Source: DASSSQ01 sp963839285 (GTDB lineage: Bacteria; Actinomycetota; Thermoleophilia; Gaiellales; Gaiellaceae). Taken from it: a stretch of DNA of 64,000 nt. Positions 20,059 through 29,878 of this stretch are shown here, one piece after another. The position numbers were made by a program, and so were the translations under genes. Numbering within the stretch: the stretch's first letter is position 1; the number at the start of each line of letters is the position of its first letter. The notes beneath the pieces are model-generated. The model was not told where the DNA came from and made no database searches. It saw only the letters and a program-made list of their open reading frames with translations. The stretch is from the NCBI GenBank assembly GCA_963839285.1, contig CAWIUN010000021.1:1-64000 (forward strand), in the 5' to 3' direction.

Positions 20059-20268
20059 TCTGGCCGCCGAGGAGCCGGATCCGCACCGTCCGCGGCCGGA
20101 GCGCCGCGTTTCGAGGAGCCGCGCCCGGGTACCGCCGCTGAGAAAGGAGCGGGCAGCGCGAGCCCGGAGTCGTGCGTGCGAGCCGGCGAGGGGGCGCCGG
20201 CCGCCGGAGTAATCGACCCGGGCTCGGCCCGCTCCGTCCGCTCCGCCCCTCGTCTGCGAGAACCGCGG

Positions 20269-20883
<615 letters not shown>

Positions 20884-20896
20884 GCCGCGCAGTCTA

Positions 20897-20926
20897 GGGC
20901 CCGCCCCGGACGGCCGGGGCGGGCCC
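20897..20926 (-). terminator. perfect GC hairpin between gltA and tdk
   Basis: A 13 bp perfect stem (GGGCCCGCCCCGG, 20897-20909, with its complement at 20914-20926) and a 4-base loop ACGG. It is placed right after the gltA stop and before the tdk start. There is no T run, so it may act as a Rho-independent terminator of the U-less actinobacterial kind or as an mRNA stabiliser. Confidence 0.6.
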
Positions 20927-20939
20927 TCGAGCGCGTGTC

Positions 20940-22223
20940 TCAGACGTGCTGCGGCGCCTGCAGCCGCTCGAGCAGCGGCACGACGTCGCGCTTGCCCGAG
21001 CCCGTGTAGACCTGCCGCGGCCGGGCGATCTTCTGCTCGGGATCCTGGCTGCCCTCGAGCCACTGGGCGAGCCAGCCGGACGTCCGCGGGATCGCGAACA
21101 TGACCGGGAACATCGCCGTCGGCAGCCCGAGCGCCTGGTAGATCAGCCCCGAGTAGAAGTCGACGTTCGGGTAGAGCTTCCGCGAGACGAAGTACTCGTC
21201 CTCGAGCGCGATCCGCTCGAGCTCGAGCGCGATGTCGAGCAGCGGGTTGCGGCCGGTCACCTCGAACACCTCGTCGGCGACCTCCTTGATGATCTTCGCG
21301 CGCGGGTCGTAATTCTTGTAGACCCGGTGCCCGAAGCCCATCAGGCGGCCCTCGCCGCGCTTGACGCTCTCGATGAAGTCGGGGACGCGCGAGCGGTCGC
21401 CGATCTCGTTCAGCATCCGCAGGACGGCCTCGTTGGCGCCGCCGTGCAGCGGCCCGTAGAGCGCCGCGGCCGCGCCGGCGAGCGCGCTGTAGGGGTCGAC
21501 CCGCGAGGAGCCGATCGCCCGCATCGCGTTCGCGGAGCAGTTCTGCTCGTGGTCGGCGTGGAGGACGAACAGCACCTCGAGCGCCCGCTCCAGCACCGGA
21601 TGCGCGGAGTAGCGCGGCTCGGCGACCTTGAACATCATCGAGAGGAAGTTGCCCGTGAAGCTGAGGTCGTTGTCCGGGTAGACGTACGGCAGCCCGCGGC
21701 TGTGGCGGTACGAGAACGCCGCGATCGTCGGCACCTTCGCGATCAGCCGGTGGATCTGCTGCAGCCGGATCTCGGGATCCTCGACGCGCGAGGCCTCGGG
21801 ATAGAAGGTCGAGAGGGCCGCGACGGAGCTGATCAGCATCCCCATCGGGTGCGCGTCGTAGCGGAAGCCCTCCATCAGCCGCTTGACGTTCTCGTGCAGG
21901 AACGTGTGGTAGGTGATCTCGTGCTCCCAGACGTCGAGCTCCGCCTGCGCGGGCAGCTCGCCGAAGAGCAGCAGGTACGCGGTCTCCAGGTAGGTCGCCT
22001 GCTCGGCCAGCTGCTCGATCGGGTAGCCGCGGTAGCGCAGGATGCCCGCGTCGCCGTCGATCTCGGTGATCGCGCTCCGCACCGAGGCGGTGTTCAGGAA
22101 CGCGGGGTCGTAGCTCGCCAGGCCGAGCTCCTTGAGGGCGGTCGCGCGCACCGCGCCGTCCTCGATCGGGACCTCGACCTGGGTGCCCGTGCGGTTGTCG
22201 GTGATCGTCAACGTGTCCGGCAT
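20940..22223 (-). CDS. gltA: citrate synthase
   Basis: 427 residues. The ATG at 22223 was chosen over an in-frame GTG at 22232 because AAGGAGG lies at the right distance before it and the GTG would lie within that site. It condenses oxaloacetate and acetyl-CoA. Catalytic residues: His in YGPLHGGANEAV, His in GFGHRVYKNYDPRA, and Asp in YPNVDFYSGLIY. The N-terminal DTLTITDNRTG beta region is typical of the hexameric type II enzymes of bacteria. Confidence 0.96.
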   Translation of the reverse strand: MPDTLTITDNRTGTQVEVPIEDGAVRATALKELGLASYDPAFLNTASVRSAITEIDGDAGILRYRGYPIEQLAEQATYLETAYLLLFGELPAQAELDVWEHEITYHTFLHENVKRLMEGFRYDAHPMGMLISSVAALSTFYPEASRVEDPEIRLQQIHRLIAKVPTIAAFSYRHSRGLPYVYPDNDLSFTGNFLSMMFKVAEPRYSAHPVLERALEVLFVLHADHEQNCSANAMRAIGSSRVDPYSALAGAAAALYGPLHGGANEAVLRMLNEIGDRSRVPDFIESVKRGEGRLMGFGHRVYKNYDPRAKIIKEVADEVFEVTGRNPLLDIALELERIALEDEYFVSRKLYPNVDFYSGLIYQALGLPTAMFPVMFAIPRTSGWLAQWLEGSQDPEQKIARPRQVYTGSGKRDVVPLLERLQAPQHV

Positions 22224-22256
22224 GGGCGGCACCTCCTTCTTCTCTCGTCGGGACGT

Positions 22257-22679
22257 CTAGGTCGCCGCGGGCCAGGCGGCGGACTCGACCACGGGCAGGT
22301 AGAGCTCGTTCTCCTTCCACATGTGGATGCGCATGACGGCGTCCAGGCCGTAGAGGAGCTCCTGCAGGCGATCGGGATCGGACGGGTCGGCCTCGGCCAG
22401 GTCGTCGATCAGGTGGCGGATCGCGAGATGGTCGTATGCCATCGAGGCCGTCGCGAGCGGGGCGCCGAGGCGGTCGGCGACCTCCGGGTAGAGCAGCCGC
22501 TCGTCGAGGCGCGTGTGCGGCTCGACGTCGCGGAGCAGGAAGTCGAGGACCGCGTCGCGCACGGCCGCCCGGTCGTCGCGGGCGAGGTGCGGGATCTCGC
22601 GCGCGGCCCGGCGGAGCGCCTCGGTGCGCTGCCGGAGGTCGGCGTGGGCCCTGCGGAAGTCGTCGCTCGCGACCGGCAT
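22257..22679 (-). CDS. hemerythrin-like HHE domain protein
   Basis: 140 residues, all helical. Metal ligands of the di-iron HHE cation-binding domain are visible in order: His in RRAHADLRQR, His/Glu in DVEPHTRLDERLLYPEV, His in YDHLAIRHLIDDL, and His/Glu in MRIHMWKENELYLPVV. Such proteins sense or store oxygen or nitric oxide or act in iron repair. It is encoded 33 bp upstream of gltA on the same strand and may be co-transcribed with it. Confidence 0.8.
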   Translation of the reverse strand: MPVASDDFRRAHADLRQRTEALRRAAREIPHLARDDRAAVRDAVLDFLLRDVEPHTRLDERLLYPEVADRLGAPLATASMAYDHLAIRHLIDDLAEADPSDPDRLQELLYGLDAVMRIHMWKENELYLPVVESAAWPAAT

Positions 22680-22819
22680 GGGGCAATCGTGATCCGGCCG
22701 CCGGGCCGCGCCATCCGTGCGGCCGCGGGTTACTCCGTCCGCGTTTCCCCGCAGCGGACGGCGCGGCGCGGCGCGCCCGCGCCCGTATCGCGACCGGCGC
22801 GAGCGGGCAAGCGAGCGGC

Positions 22820-24337
22820 ATGGGCACCACCTTCCTGATCGGCGTCGCGGTCGCGCTGACCGTCCTCGGCAGCGTCGCGCTCGCCCAGCGCACGGAGGTG
22901 CCGGCGCCGGTCTTCCTCGTGCTCGCCGGGCTCGGCGTCAGCTTCGTGCCGGGTCTCCCGGAGGTGATCCTGCAGCCGGACATCGTCTTCTACGTCTTCC
23001 TGCCGCCGCTCCTCTACGCGGCCGCGTTCTTCACCTCGCCGCGCGAGCTGCGCGCCAACTGGGTGCCGATCTCGCTGCTCGCGATCGGGCTCGTGCTCGC
23101 GACCCTGTTCGCGGTCGCGGGCGCGACGGCCCTGCTGATCGGCTCGCTCGGCTGGGCGGCCGCGTTCGGCCTCGGCGCGATCGTCGCGCCGACCGACCCC
23201 GTCTCCGCGACCGGGGTGCTCGGGCGGCTGGGCGCGCCGCGACGGCTGCGGACGATCCTCGAGGGCGAGAGCCTCGTCAACGACGGCGTCGCGCTCGTCG
23301 TCTACCGGCTGGCCGTCGCGGCCGCGGTCGGCGGCGGCTTCTCGGTGCTGCACGGGACGATCCGCTTCGTCGAGATCGCGGCGGGCGGCGTCGCGATCGG
23401 GATCGCGATCGGCGCCGCGGTCGCCTGGGTCCGCCGGTACGTCCACGAGACGCAGCTCGAGATCGCGATCTCGCTCGTGACCCCGTACCTCGCCTACGTC
23501 GGCGCCGAGCGCGCCCACGTCTCCGGCGTGCTCGCGACGGTGGCCGCGGGCGTCTACCTGGGCTGGCGCTCGGCGGGGATCTTCCGGCCGCAGACCCGGC
23601 TGCAGGCGTTCGCGTTCTGGGAGGTGCTGACGTTCCTGCTCGAGTCGGTGCTGTTCGTGCTGCTCGGCGCCCAGATGCCGGTCGTCCTGCGCGGGCTCGG
23701 CGGCTTCTCGGACGGGCAGCTCGTCTGGTACGCGGTGCTCGTCGTCGGCGCCGTCGTCCTCACCCGCCTCACCGCGCACCTGCTCGCGCCGGTCGCCACC
23801 TGGCAGGCGCGGCTCGTGCTCGGCTGGAGCGGCATGCGCGGCGCGATCACGCTCGCCGCCGCCCTGGCGCTGCCGCTCGACTTCCCGCAGCGGAACCTCG
23901 TCCTCTTCCTCGCCTTCATGGTCGTGGTCGCGACGCTCGTGCTCGAGGGGGTCTCCCTCCCCTGGCTGATCCGCGCGCTCGGCCTCTCGCACGGCGAGGA
24001 GCTGACCCGGCGCGAGCTCGAGGCGCGGCTGCGGCTGAGCGAGGCGGCGCTGGCGCGGATCGAGGACCTCGCCGGCGACGAGGACGTCGAGGTCGAGTCG
24101 CTCGACCCGCTGCGGCGCCAGTACGAGCAGCGGCTCGAGCTGCTCGCGGAGCAGCTCGAGCACCGCGACGGCGAGGAGGCGAACGGACGCCGCAGCTACC
24201 GGCGGCTCCACCACGAGCTGCTCGCCGCGCAGCGCTCGGCGCTGCGGCGGCTGCGCCGCGAGGAGGGTCTCGACCCCGACACGGCCCGCCGGCTGCAGCG
24301 GGAGCTCGACCTCGAGGAGTCGCGCCTCGGCGAGTAG
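22820..24337 (+). CDS. Na+/H+ antiporter, CPA1 family
   Basis: 505 residues with about 12 transmembrane segments in the first 400. The CPA1 ion-binding motif is present as IVAPTDPVSATGVLGRLG, followed by LEGESLVNDGVALVVY, and the late WSGMRGAITLAAALALP segment. The C-terminal 110 residues are cytoplasmic, charged and coiled-coil-like, ending SRLGE. It exports Na+ in exchange for H+. Its stop codon is immediately followed by repeat copy 2. Confidence 0.9.
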   Translation: MGTTFLIGVAVALTVLGSVALAQRTEVPAPVFLVLAGLGVSFVPGLPEVILQPDIVFYVFLPPLLYAAAFFTSPRELRANWVPISLLAIGLVLATLFAVAGATALLIGSLGWAAAFGLGAIVAPTDPVSATGVLGRLGAPRRLRTILEGESLVNDGVALVVYRLAVAAAVGGGFSVLHGTIRFVEIAAGGVAIGIAIGAAVAWVRRYVHETQLEIAISLVTPYLAYVGAERAHVSGVLATVAAGVYLGWRSAGIFRPQTRLQAFAFWEVLTFLLESVLFVLLGAQMPVVLRGLGGFSDGQLVWYAVLVVGAVVLTRLTAHLLAPVATWQARLVLGWSGMRGAITLAAALALPLDFPQRNLVLFLAFMVVVATLVLEGVSLPWLIRALGLSHGEELTRRELEARLRLSEAALARIEDLAGDEDVEVESLDPLRRQYEQRLELLAEQLEHRDGEEANGRRSYRRLHHELLAAQRSALRRLRREEGLDPDTARRLQRELDLEESRLGE

Positions 24338-24499
24338 AGGCTTGATGCGCATCGGACGTCCCTAGCGGGGCCGTTCCAGGCCAAGCGAGGGCGTGCCGGC
24401 GTCCGTGGCGCATGCTGGTTGCACGTGCGAGGACGCCGGTGCGGCCTGGCGCCGTGCCGGGGGCGGCAGCCGCGGCCGCGGACGATGCGCATCAAGCCT
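24338..24499. repeat. MITE-like inverted-repeat element, copy 2
   Basis: 162 bp bounded by a perfect 17 bp terminal inverted repeat (AGGCTTGATGCGCATCG, 24338-24354, and its complement at 24483-24499). The interior holds GTGCCGGCGTCC pairing with GGACGCCGGTGC. It starts at the base after the antiporter stop and ends 7 bp before the stop of the convergent gene. No target-site duplication is obvious and no ORF is credible. Confidence 0.8.
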
Positions 24500-24505
24500 C
24501 GGCAG

Positions 24506-25042
24506 CTAGGCCGCGGCTTCCCGCGGCGGCTGCGCGGGGAAGCGCTCGAGCGCCCAGGCGGCGTCGAGCCTGCGGTAGCGGTAGGAGCGGCCGTCGACCG
24601 CGACGAAGTCGCCCGTGCGCGGGTCCATCGGCAGCCGCGCCTCCGCCGGGTAGTAGCGGTTGTGGCGGTCGATCAGGTCGTTCACCTCGGTGAAGCGCCG
24701 GCGGGCCACGAGCTCGCGCCAGCGGCGGGCGAAGAGCGCCTCGTCGCCGCGGCACTCGGCGCCGAGCGCGCGCCAGGCGCGCTCGAGCCGGCGCAGCTCC
24801 CGCTCGATCAGCTCCTCGATCGCGCGGCGCCGCTCCATGTAGGGCAGCGGGCCGCCCATCGAGGCGACGTAGCCGGCCGGGTCGGCGCTGAAGTTCCGCC
24901 AGCGGCGGCGCAGCGGGCGGCCCTTGAGCGGATTGTCGGCGAGCGCGGCCTCGAGCCCGCCGCGGACGGCGGCCTCGTCCGGGGTCACGTCCCGGACGCC
25001 CCACTCGCCCAGCAGCCGCTCGGCCTCGGTTCGCCTCAGCAT
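24506..25042 (-). CDS. hypothetical protein, DUF1992-like N-terminal segment
   Basis: 178 residues, Arg-rich and helical. A segment reading DNPLKGRPLRRRWRNF then GPLPYMERRRAIEELIEREL vaguely recalls the DnaJ-associated DUF1992 (NLPGxGKPL). The C-terminus is rich in aromatic residues (GRSYRYRRLDAAWALERF). No signal peptide. Function unknown. It is convergent with the antiporter gene, with repeat copy 2 between. Confidence 0.5.
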   Translation of the reverse strand: MLRRTEAERLLGEWGVRDVTPDEAAVRGGLEAALADNPLKGRPLRRRWRNFSADPAGYVASMGGPLPYMERRRAIEELIERELRRLERAWRALGAECRGDEALFARRWRELVARRRFTEVNDLIDRHNRYYPAEARLPMDPRTGDFVAVDGRSYRYRRLDAAWALERFPAQPPREAAA

Positions 25043-25119
25043 CGCTCACATTGTGCCCGCTCGAGTGGCGACGCCGGGGGAACTGCGCTACAACAGGCCC
25101 TTCCGGAAACGGGGTCTCG

Positions 25120-26515
25120 ATGGGGTCTCTGCGGCGACATATCGTGCTCGCGCTGCTCGCGGCGTCCGTCGTCGCGGCCGGGCCCGCCCACGCCGCCGAG
25201 GTCAAGGAGCCGAAGGTGATGTGGCTCGACGGCGACCGCAACTTCACGCCGGCGAACCGGGCGCCGCGCGACATCCACTACGTCGTCGTCCACGTCACCG
25301 AGGGCCGCTTCTGGGGCACGGTCTTCTGGTTCAAGAACCCGAAGGCGGAGGCGTCGGCGAACTACGTCGTCTCGCGGGCGGGCAGCCTCGCCCAGCTCGT
25401 CGCGCTCAAGGACGTCGCCTGGCACTCGGGCAACAGGGCGGTCAACGAGCAGTCGGTCGGGATCGAGCACGTCGGCGTCACCGACGACCCGGCCGGGTTC
25501 ACGCTCGGCCGAGTACCGGAGCTCGGCGCGCCTCGTCGCCTGGCTCTGCCGGCGCTCGCTGATCCCGATCGACCGCGGGCACATCGTCGGCCACTCCGAG
25601 GTGCCGGGCGCCGACCACACCGACCCGGGCCGCTACTGGAACTGGGGCCTCTACCTGAAGCTCGTCCGCCGCTACGCGAACCCGGTGACGCCGGTGCGCG
25701 TCGCCTCGGCGACCCTCTACCGCAACCAGACGATCGCGGGCAAGGTGCCCTGGCGGGTCGAGACGAAGGGGCCGGTCGCCCGCGTCGACTTCGTCGTCAA
25801 CGGCAAGGTGCTCTGGCGCGACCACCGGGCGCCGTTCGCGTTCGCCGGCGACAGGGGCTGGAACACGCTCGCCTTCAAGAACGGCCGCTACGCCCTGCAG
25901 CTGCGCGCCTACGGCACCGACGGCGGCCGGGCGACGCGCGCCCTGACGGTGCACGTCCGCAACCGCCGCTTCGAGCTGACGACGGCCGGGCTCCGACCGG
26001 GCCGGCTCGTCAAGGGCGTCGTGCGGCTGCGGGCGTCGATCCGCGGGGCCGACTCGAACGGGCTGCGCGCCTACGTCGACGGGCGGCTGCTCGCGACCGA
26101 CCGGCGCGCCCCGTTCGCCGTGCGCTGGGACACGCGGCGCCTCAGGGACGGCGTCCACACCCTCGACCTGCGGACGCGGGCGGCCGACGGCCGGACCGCC
26201 CACCGGCGCTTCCGCGTGCGGGTCGCGAACGTGCCGCCGAAGCCGAAGCCGCAGGTCGTCGGCGGCACGCTCGAGGACGGGCAGACCGTCGCCGGCGTCG
26301 TCGACTGGAAGGTCTTCGTCAAGCGGCCCGTGCTCCGGGTCGAGTTCCTGGTCGACGGCGCTCCCGTCGGCAGCTCGGCCGCGGCGCCCTACGGGATCGC
26401 CTGGGACAGCGCCTCGGTCGCGCCCGGGCCGCACCGGCTCGAGGCCCGCGTCGTCGCCGCGGGCGGCACCGTCACCGTCGCGACGTCCGTGATCGTCGCG
26501 CCCGCCGGGCCGTAG
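25120..26515 (+). pseudogene. secreted N-acetylmuramoyl-L-alanine amidase with Ig-like repeats, frameshifted
   Basis: 464 residues if one base is skipped. Signal peptide at residues 1-25 (IVLALLAASVVAAGPAHA). The amidase_2 domain shows HYVVVHVTEGRFWG (zinc His), AWHSGNRAVNEQSVGIEHVG and, after a +1 frame change near 25507-25511, HIVGHSEVPGADHTDPG. It would cut the lactyl amide of peptidoglycan. Three tandem Ig-like repeats of about 85 residues fill the C-terminus, each with VDG or VNG at a turn and a DxxRLxDGxHTL-like end. Nothing else is broken. Confidence 0.75.
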
Positions 26516-26585
26516 CTTCCCGCAGGCCGGCTCCGCGCCGTCTCCGATGTAGACCCGGCGGCTCCGGGCGGACACTGCGGCCGAG

Positions 26586-27905
26586 ATGGCAGTCACGGTC
26601 CCAGGGGTGTTCACCGAGCTCGCGCCGCCGCTCTCCGACGACGAGGCGCTCGTCGAGGCGGATCGCTGCCTCGAGTGCGGCGGGCCCTACGCGCCGGCGC
26701 CCTGCGTCGTCGCCTGCCCCGCGGAGGTGGACGTGCCCGGCTTCGTCGGCGCGATCGCCCGCGGCGAGCCGGAGCTGGCCGCGGAGATCGTCTGGAGCGA
26801 GAACCTGCTCGGCGGCACCTGCGCCCGGGTCTGCCCGGTGGAGACGCTCTGCCAGGGCGCCTGCGTGCTCCTGCACGAGGGGCGCGACGCGATCGAGATC
26901 GGCAGGCTGCAGCGCCACGCGACCGACCGGGGCTACGCGGCCGGCGTGCGGCTGCGGCGACCCACGCGGCCGCGCGCCGGCCGCGTAGCCGTCGTCGGCG
27001 CGGGCCCGGCCGGCCTCGCCTGCGCGGGCGAGCTCGCCGCGCGCGGCTACACCGTCACGGTCTACGACGAGCGTCACGAGATCGGCGGCCTCGTCCGCTA
27101 CGCGATCGCCCCGTATCGCCAGCAGCGGGACCCCCTGCCCGAAGAGGCCGCCGCACTTCTGCTCCTGGGCGTCCGCTTCGAGCTCGACTGCCCGATCGAC
27201 TCGCCGCAGGCCCTGCGCGAGCTCGAGCTCAACGCCGACGCGATCTTCCTCGGGGTCGGCATGGGCGCCGACGCCGACGTCTCCTACCCCGGCGACGAGC
27301 TCGAGGGCGTCTGGGAGTCGCTGCCCTTCATCGAGGCGATCAAGACGGACGCGGCGCCGGAGCTCGGCGGCCGCGTCGCGGTGATCGGCGGCGGCAACAC
27401 GGCGATCGACGTCGCGATCGAGTCGATCCGGCTCGGCGCCGACGAGGTGACGATGGTCTACCGGCGCACCCGCGACGAGATGCCCGCCTACCCGCACGAG
27501 GTCGAGCAGGCGCTCGCGGAGGGCATCCACATCCTCTTCCTCGCCAACCCCGTCCGCTTCGTCGGCGAGCGCCGCGTGGCCGGCGTCGAGTGCCTCGAGA
27601 TGCGGCTCGGCGAGCCGGACGAGAGCGGCCGCCGCCGCCCCGAGCCCGTCCCCGGCTCCGAGTTCCTGCTCGAGGCGGACACGGTCGTCAAGGCGATCGG
27701 CCAGCGGCCGCGGGCCGAGTTCCTCTCCTGGGTCGACGGGCTCGAGCTCGACCGCAGCGGCCACGTCGTCGTCGACGACGGCGGCCGCACCGGCAATCCG
27801 CGCTACTACGCGGCCGGCGACGCCTGCAACGGCGGCGCCACCGTCGTCGAGGCCGTCCGCGGCGCCAAGCTGGCCGCCGCGTCGATCGCGGAGACGCTGC
27901 GGTGA
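26586..27905 (+). CDS. FAD-dependent oxidoreductase of the GltD/PreT type
   Basis: 439 residues. The N-terminal Fe-S domain has ADRCLECGGP, PCVVACPAEVDV and GGTCARVCPVETLC Cys clusters, as in GltD and the DPYD N-domain. It is followed by FAD-binding VAVVGAGPAGLACAGELA and NAD(P)H-binding VAVIGGGNTAIDVAIES. It would move electrons between NAD(P)H and ferredoxin or the oxidoreductase subunits encoded directly downstream (GTGA overlap with the gamma gene). As the first gene of the operon it is probably the electron-transfer partner. This role is inferred from context. Confidence 0.88.
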   Translation: MAVTVPGVFTELAPPLSDDEALVEADRCLECGGPYAPAPCVVACPAEVDVPGFVGAIARGEPELAAEIVWSENLLGGTCARVCPVETLCQGACVLLHEGRDAIEIGRLQRHATDRGYAAGVRLRRPTRPRAGRVAVVGAGPAGLACAGELAARGYTVTVYDERHEIGGLVRYAIAPYRQQRDPLPEEAAALLLLGVRFELDCPIDSPQALRELELNADAIFLGVGMGADADVSYPGDELEGVWESLPFIEAIKTDAAPELGGRVAVIGGGNTAIDVAIESIRLGADEVTMVYRRTRDEMPAYPHEVEQALAEGIHILFLANPVRFVGERRVAGVECLEMRLGEPDESGRRRPEPVPGSEFLLEADTVVKAIGQRPRAEFLSWVDGLELDRSGHVVVDDGGRTGNPRYYAAGDACNGGATVVEAVRGAKLAAASIAETLR

Positions 27906-28432
27906 AGGAGATCCGCTGGCACGCGCGCGCCGGCCAGGGCGCGAAGACGGCGTCGCAGCTGACCGCGCTCGGGCTGCTCGCGGCCGGCAAGTCGGTGCAG
28001 GCCTTCCCGGAGTACGGCCCCGAGCGGCGCGGCGCGCCGATGCGGGCCTACACGCGCCTCGACGAGCAGCCGATCCGGCGCCACGACGCCGTCACCGCGC
28101 CGGACGTCGTCGTCGTGCTCGAGCCCTCGCTGCTCGAGACCGTCGACGTGACCGAGGGCCTCAAGGACGGCGGCCTGCTGCTCGTCAACGCCGAGCCCGG
28201 CTCGCTGAACGGCCGCTCGCTCTGCGTGCCGGCGGGGCGGATCGCCGCCGAGCACCACTCGAAGTTCGTCAACCTGGTCATGGTCGGCGCGCTCGCGGCC
28301 GCGCTCGGCGAGCCCGAGCTCGAGGACCTCGTCGCCGCCGCGGTGTCGCTGCTCGGGCGCAAGGCCGACCCGGCCGCGCTGCGCGAGGCGCTCGAGGCCG
28401 GCTACGAGGCCGTCCAGGCGGTGACGGCGTGA
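27902..28432 (+). CDS. porC: pyruvate:ferredoxin oxidoreductase, gamma subunit
   Basis: 176 residues from GTG overlapping the preceding stop by four bases. The N-terminus MKEIRWHARAGQGAKTASQL is the family signature, and FPEYGPERRGAPMRAY follows. It contributes to the CoA-binding part of the complex. It overlaps the delta gene by four bases. The 2-oxoacid specificity is not proven; the alpha and beta sequences favour pyruvate. Confidence 0.88.
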   Translation: MKEIRWHARAGQGAKTASQLTALGLLAAGKSVQAFPEYGPERRGAPMRAYTRLDEQPIRRHDAVTAPDVVVVLEPSLLETVDVTEGLKDGGLLLVNAEPGSLNGRSLCVPAGRIAAEHHSKFVNLVMVGALAAALGEPELEDLVAAAVSLLGRKADPAALREALEAGYEAVQAVTA

Positions 28433-28710
28433 TCCTGAAGCCATGGCAGGAGCTGCGGACGGGCGGCGTCGTCGTCCCCGACCCCGAGCTGCGCCCCCGC
28501 ACCGGCGGCTGGCGCACCGGGCTGCGGCCGCAGGTCGAGCTCTCGAAGTGCGTCAACTGCCTGCTCTGCTGGGTCTACTGCCCCGACTCGGCGATCCACG
28601 TCGCCGACGAGGCGTTCGCCGGCTTCGACCTCGACCACTGCAAGGGCTGCGAGATCTGCGCCCAGGTCTGCCCCGTGAACGCGATCGAGATGGTGCCCGA
28701 TGTCGACTGA
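28429..28710 (+). CDS. porD: pyruvate:ferredoxin oxidoreductase, delta subunit (2[4Fe-4S] ferredoxin)
   Basis: 93 residues. Two ferredoxin motifs, CVNCLLCWVYCPD and CKGCEICAQVCP, each bind one [4Fe-4S] cluster and relay electrons out of the complex. The ~35-residue N-terminal extension (LKPWQELRTGGVVVPDPE) is typical of the stand-alone delta subunit. It overlaps porC by 4 bp and porA by 11 bp. Confidence 0.92.
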   Translation: MILKPWQELRTGGVVVPDPELRPRTGGWRTGLRPQVELSKCVNCLLCWVYCPDSAIHVADEAFAGFDLDHCKGCEICAQVCPVNAIEMVPDVD

Positions 28711-29878
28711 GACCCGCGCCCCGGAGCGCCCCGTCGCGCTCGCGCACGTCCTGACGGGCGGCGAGGCCGTCGCCCACGCGATGCGCCAGATCGACCCGGA
28801 CGTCGTCCCGGTCTACCCGATCACGCCGCAGACGCCGATCATCCAGGGCTTCGCCAAGTTCGTCGCCGACGGCAGGGCGCACACCGAGATCGTCAACGTC
28901 GAGTCCGAGCACTCGGCGATGAGCGCGGCGGTCGGGTCGGCGCTCGCGGGCGCCCGCACGATCACCGCGACCTCGTCGCAGGGCCTGGCGCTGATGGTCG
29001 AGATCGTCTACATCGCCGCCGGCATGCGCGCGCCGGTCGTGATGGCGGTCGGCAACCGCGCCCTCTCGGCCCCGATCAACATCCACGGCGACCACTCCGA
29101 CGCCTACCTCGCCCGCGACACCGGCGCGATCCAGATCCTGGTCGAGAACGCCCAGGAGGCCTACGACTTCATGGTCATGGCGCCGCGGATCGCCGAGCAC
29201 CCCGACGTGCTGCTGCCGGTGCTGGTCGGCCAGGACGGCTTCACGATCACCCACTCGGCCGAGCCGGTCGTGCTGCTGGCCGACGACGAGGTGCAGACCT
29301 TCGTCGGCGAGTACACGATCCCGTACCCGCTCCTCGACCTCGACCGCCCGACCTCGCAGGGCATGTTCGCGATGCCCGACTACTACACCGAGCTGCGCCA
29401 CCAGGGCGTGGCCGCGATGGACGACGCGCTCGCCGCGATCGACGAGGTCTGCGCCGAGTTCGCCGAGCTCTCCGGCCGCTCCTACGCCGCCGTCGAGGGC
29501 TACCGGCTCGAGGACGCCGAGCGCGCCGTCGTCTGCATGGGCTCGACGGCCGGCACCGCCAAGGACGCGGTCGACCTGCTCCGCGCCGAGGGCGAGCCCG
29601 TCGGCCTCCTGCAGCTGCGCTCCTTCCGCCCCTTCCCGGGCGCGCGGATCCGCGACCTCCTGGCCGGCGTCCGCGAGGTCTACGCGCTCGACCGCGCCGA
29701 CTCTCCCGGCGGGATCCCGCCGCTGCACGCCGAGGTCGCCGCCGCGACCTACGGCTCGGGCGCGGCGCTGCACGGACACGTCTACGGGCTCGGCGGCCGC
29801 GACCTGCACGCCGACGACCTCCGCGCCGTGCTCGCCGGCGAGGCGCCCCGCTACATCGGCCTCAGGGGCGAGCAGTGA
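28700..29878 (+). CDS. porA: pyruvate:ferredoxin oxidoreductase, alpha subunit
   Basis: 392 residues. VYPITPQTPIIQGFAKF and NVESEHSAMSAAVGSALAG, then TATSSQGLALMVE, are hallmarks of pyruvate-type alpha subunits. The C-terminal region includes LLQLRSFRPFPGARI. With beta it forms the TPP site; the enzyme decarboxylates pyruvate to acetyl-CoA plus CO2 or runs in reverse when reduced ferredoxin is available. The last bases overlap porB. Confidence 0.92.
   Translation: MSTETRAPERPVALAHVLTGGEAVAHAMRQIDPDVVPVYPITPQTPIIQGFAKFVADGRAHTEIVNVESEHSAMSAAVGSALAGARTITATSSQGLALMVEIVYIAAGMRAPVVMAVGNRALSAPINIHGDHSDAYLARDTGAIQILVENAQEAYDFMVMAPRIAEHPDVLLPVLVGQDGFTITHSAEPVVLLADDEVQTFVGEYTIPYPLLDLDRPTSQGMFAMPDYYTELRHQGVAAMDDALAAIDEVCAEFAELSGRSYAAVEGYRLEDAERAVVCMGSTAGTAKDAVDLLRAEGEPVGLLQLRSFRPFPGARIRDLLAGVREVYALDRADSPGGIPPLHAEVAAATYGSGAALHGHVYGLGGRDLHADDLRAVLAGEAPRYIGLRGEQ

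Larger units (their letters stand above)
19535..20086 (-). pseudogene. Clp N-domain / DUF4177-like protein, broken
   Basis: Pieces in three minus-strand frames join into one protein. From GTG 20086, MRIRLLGGQSLDAHW to FDAEHVRAELERR; then, after a shift, LPFGPDAKRALELALRES, RHAHIGTEHVLLGVVG, which is a Clp N-terminal (ClpA/B/C-like) repeat; then DPARVRGCVLLAIGRPP in another frame; then LPGFRVVELEGSPAEWEARL and GYELVEVVGARAIFRC, a DUF4177-like tail. Two of the shifts are -1/+2 and one is +1. No stop occurs before the trpA end. No AAA+ domain follows, so this would be a stand-alone Clp-N protein. Confidence 0.55.
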
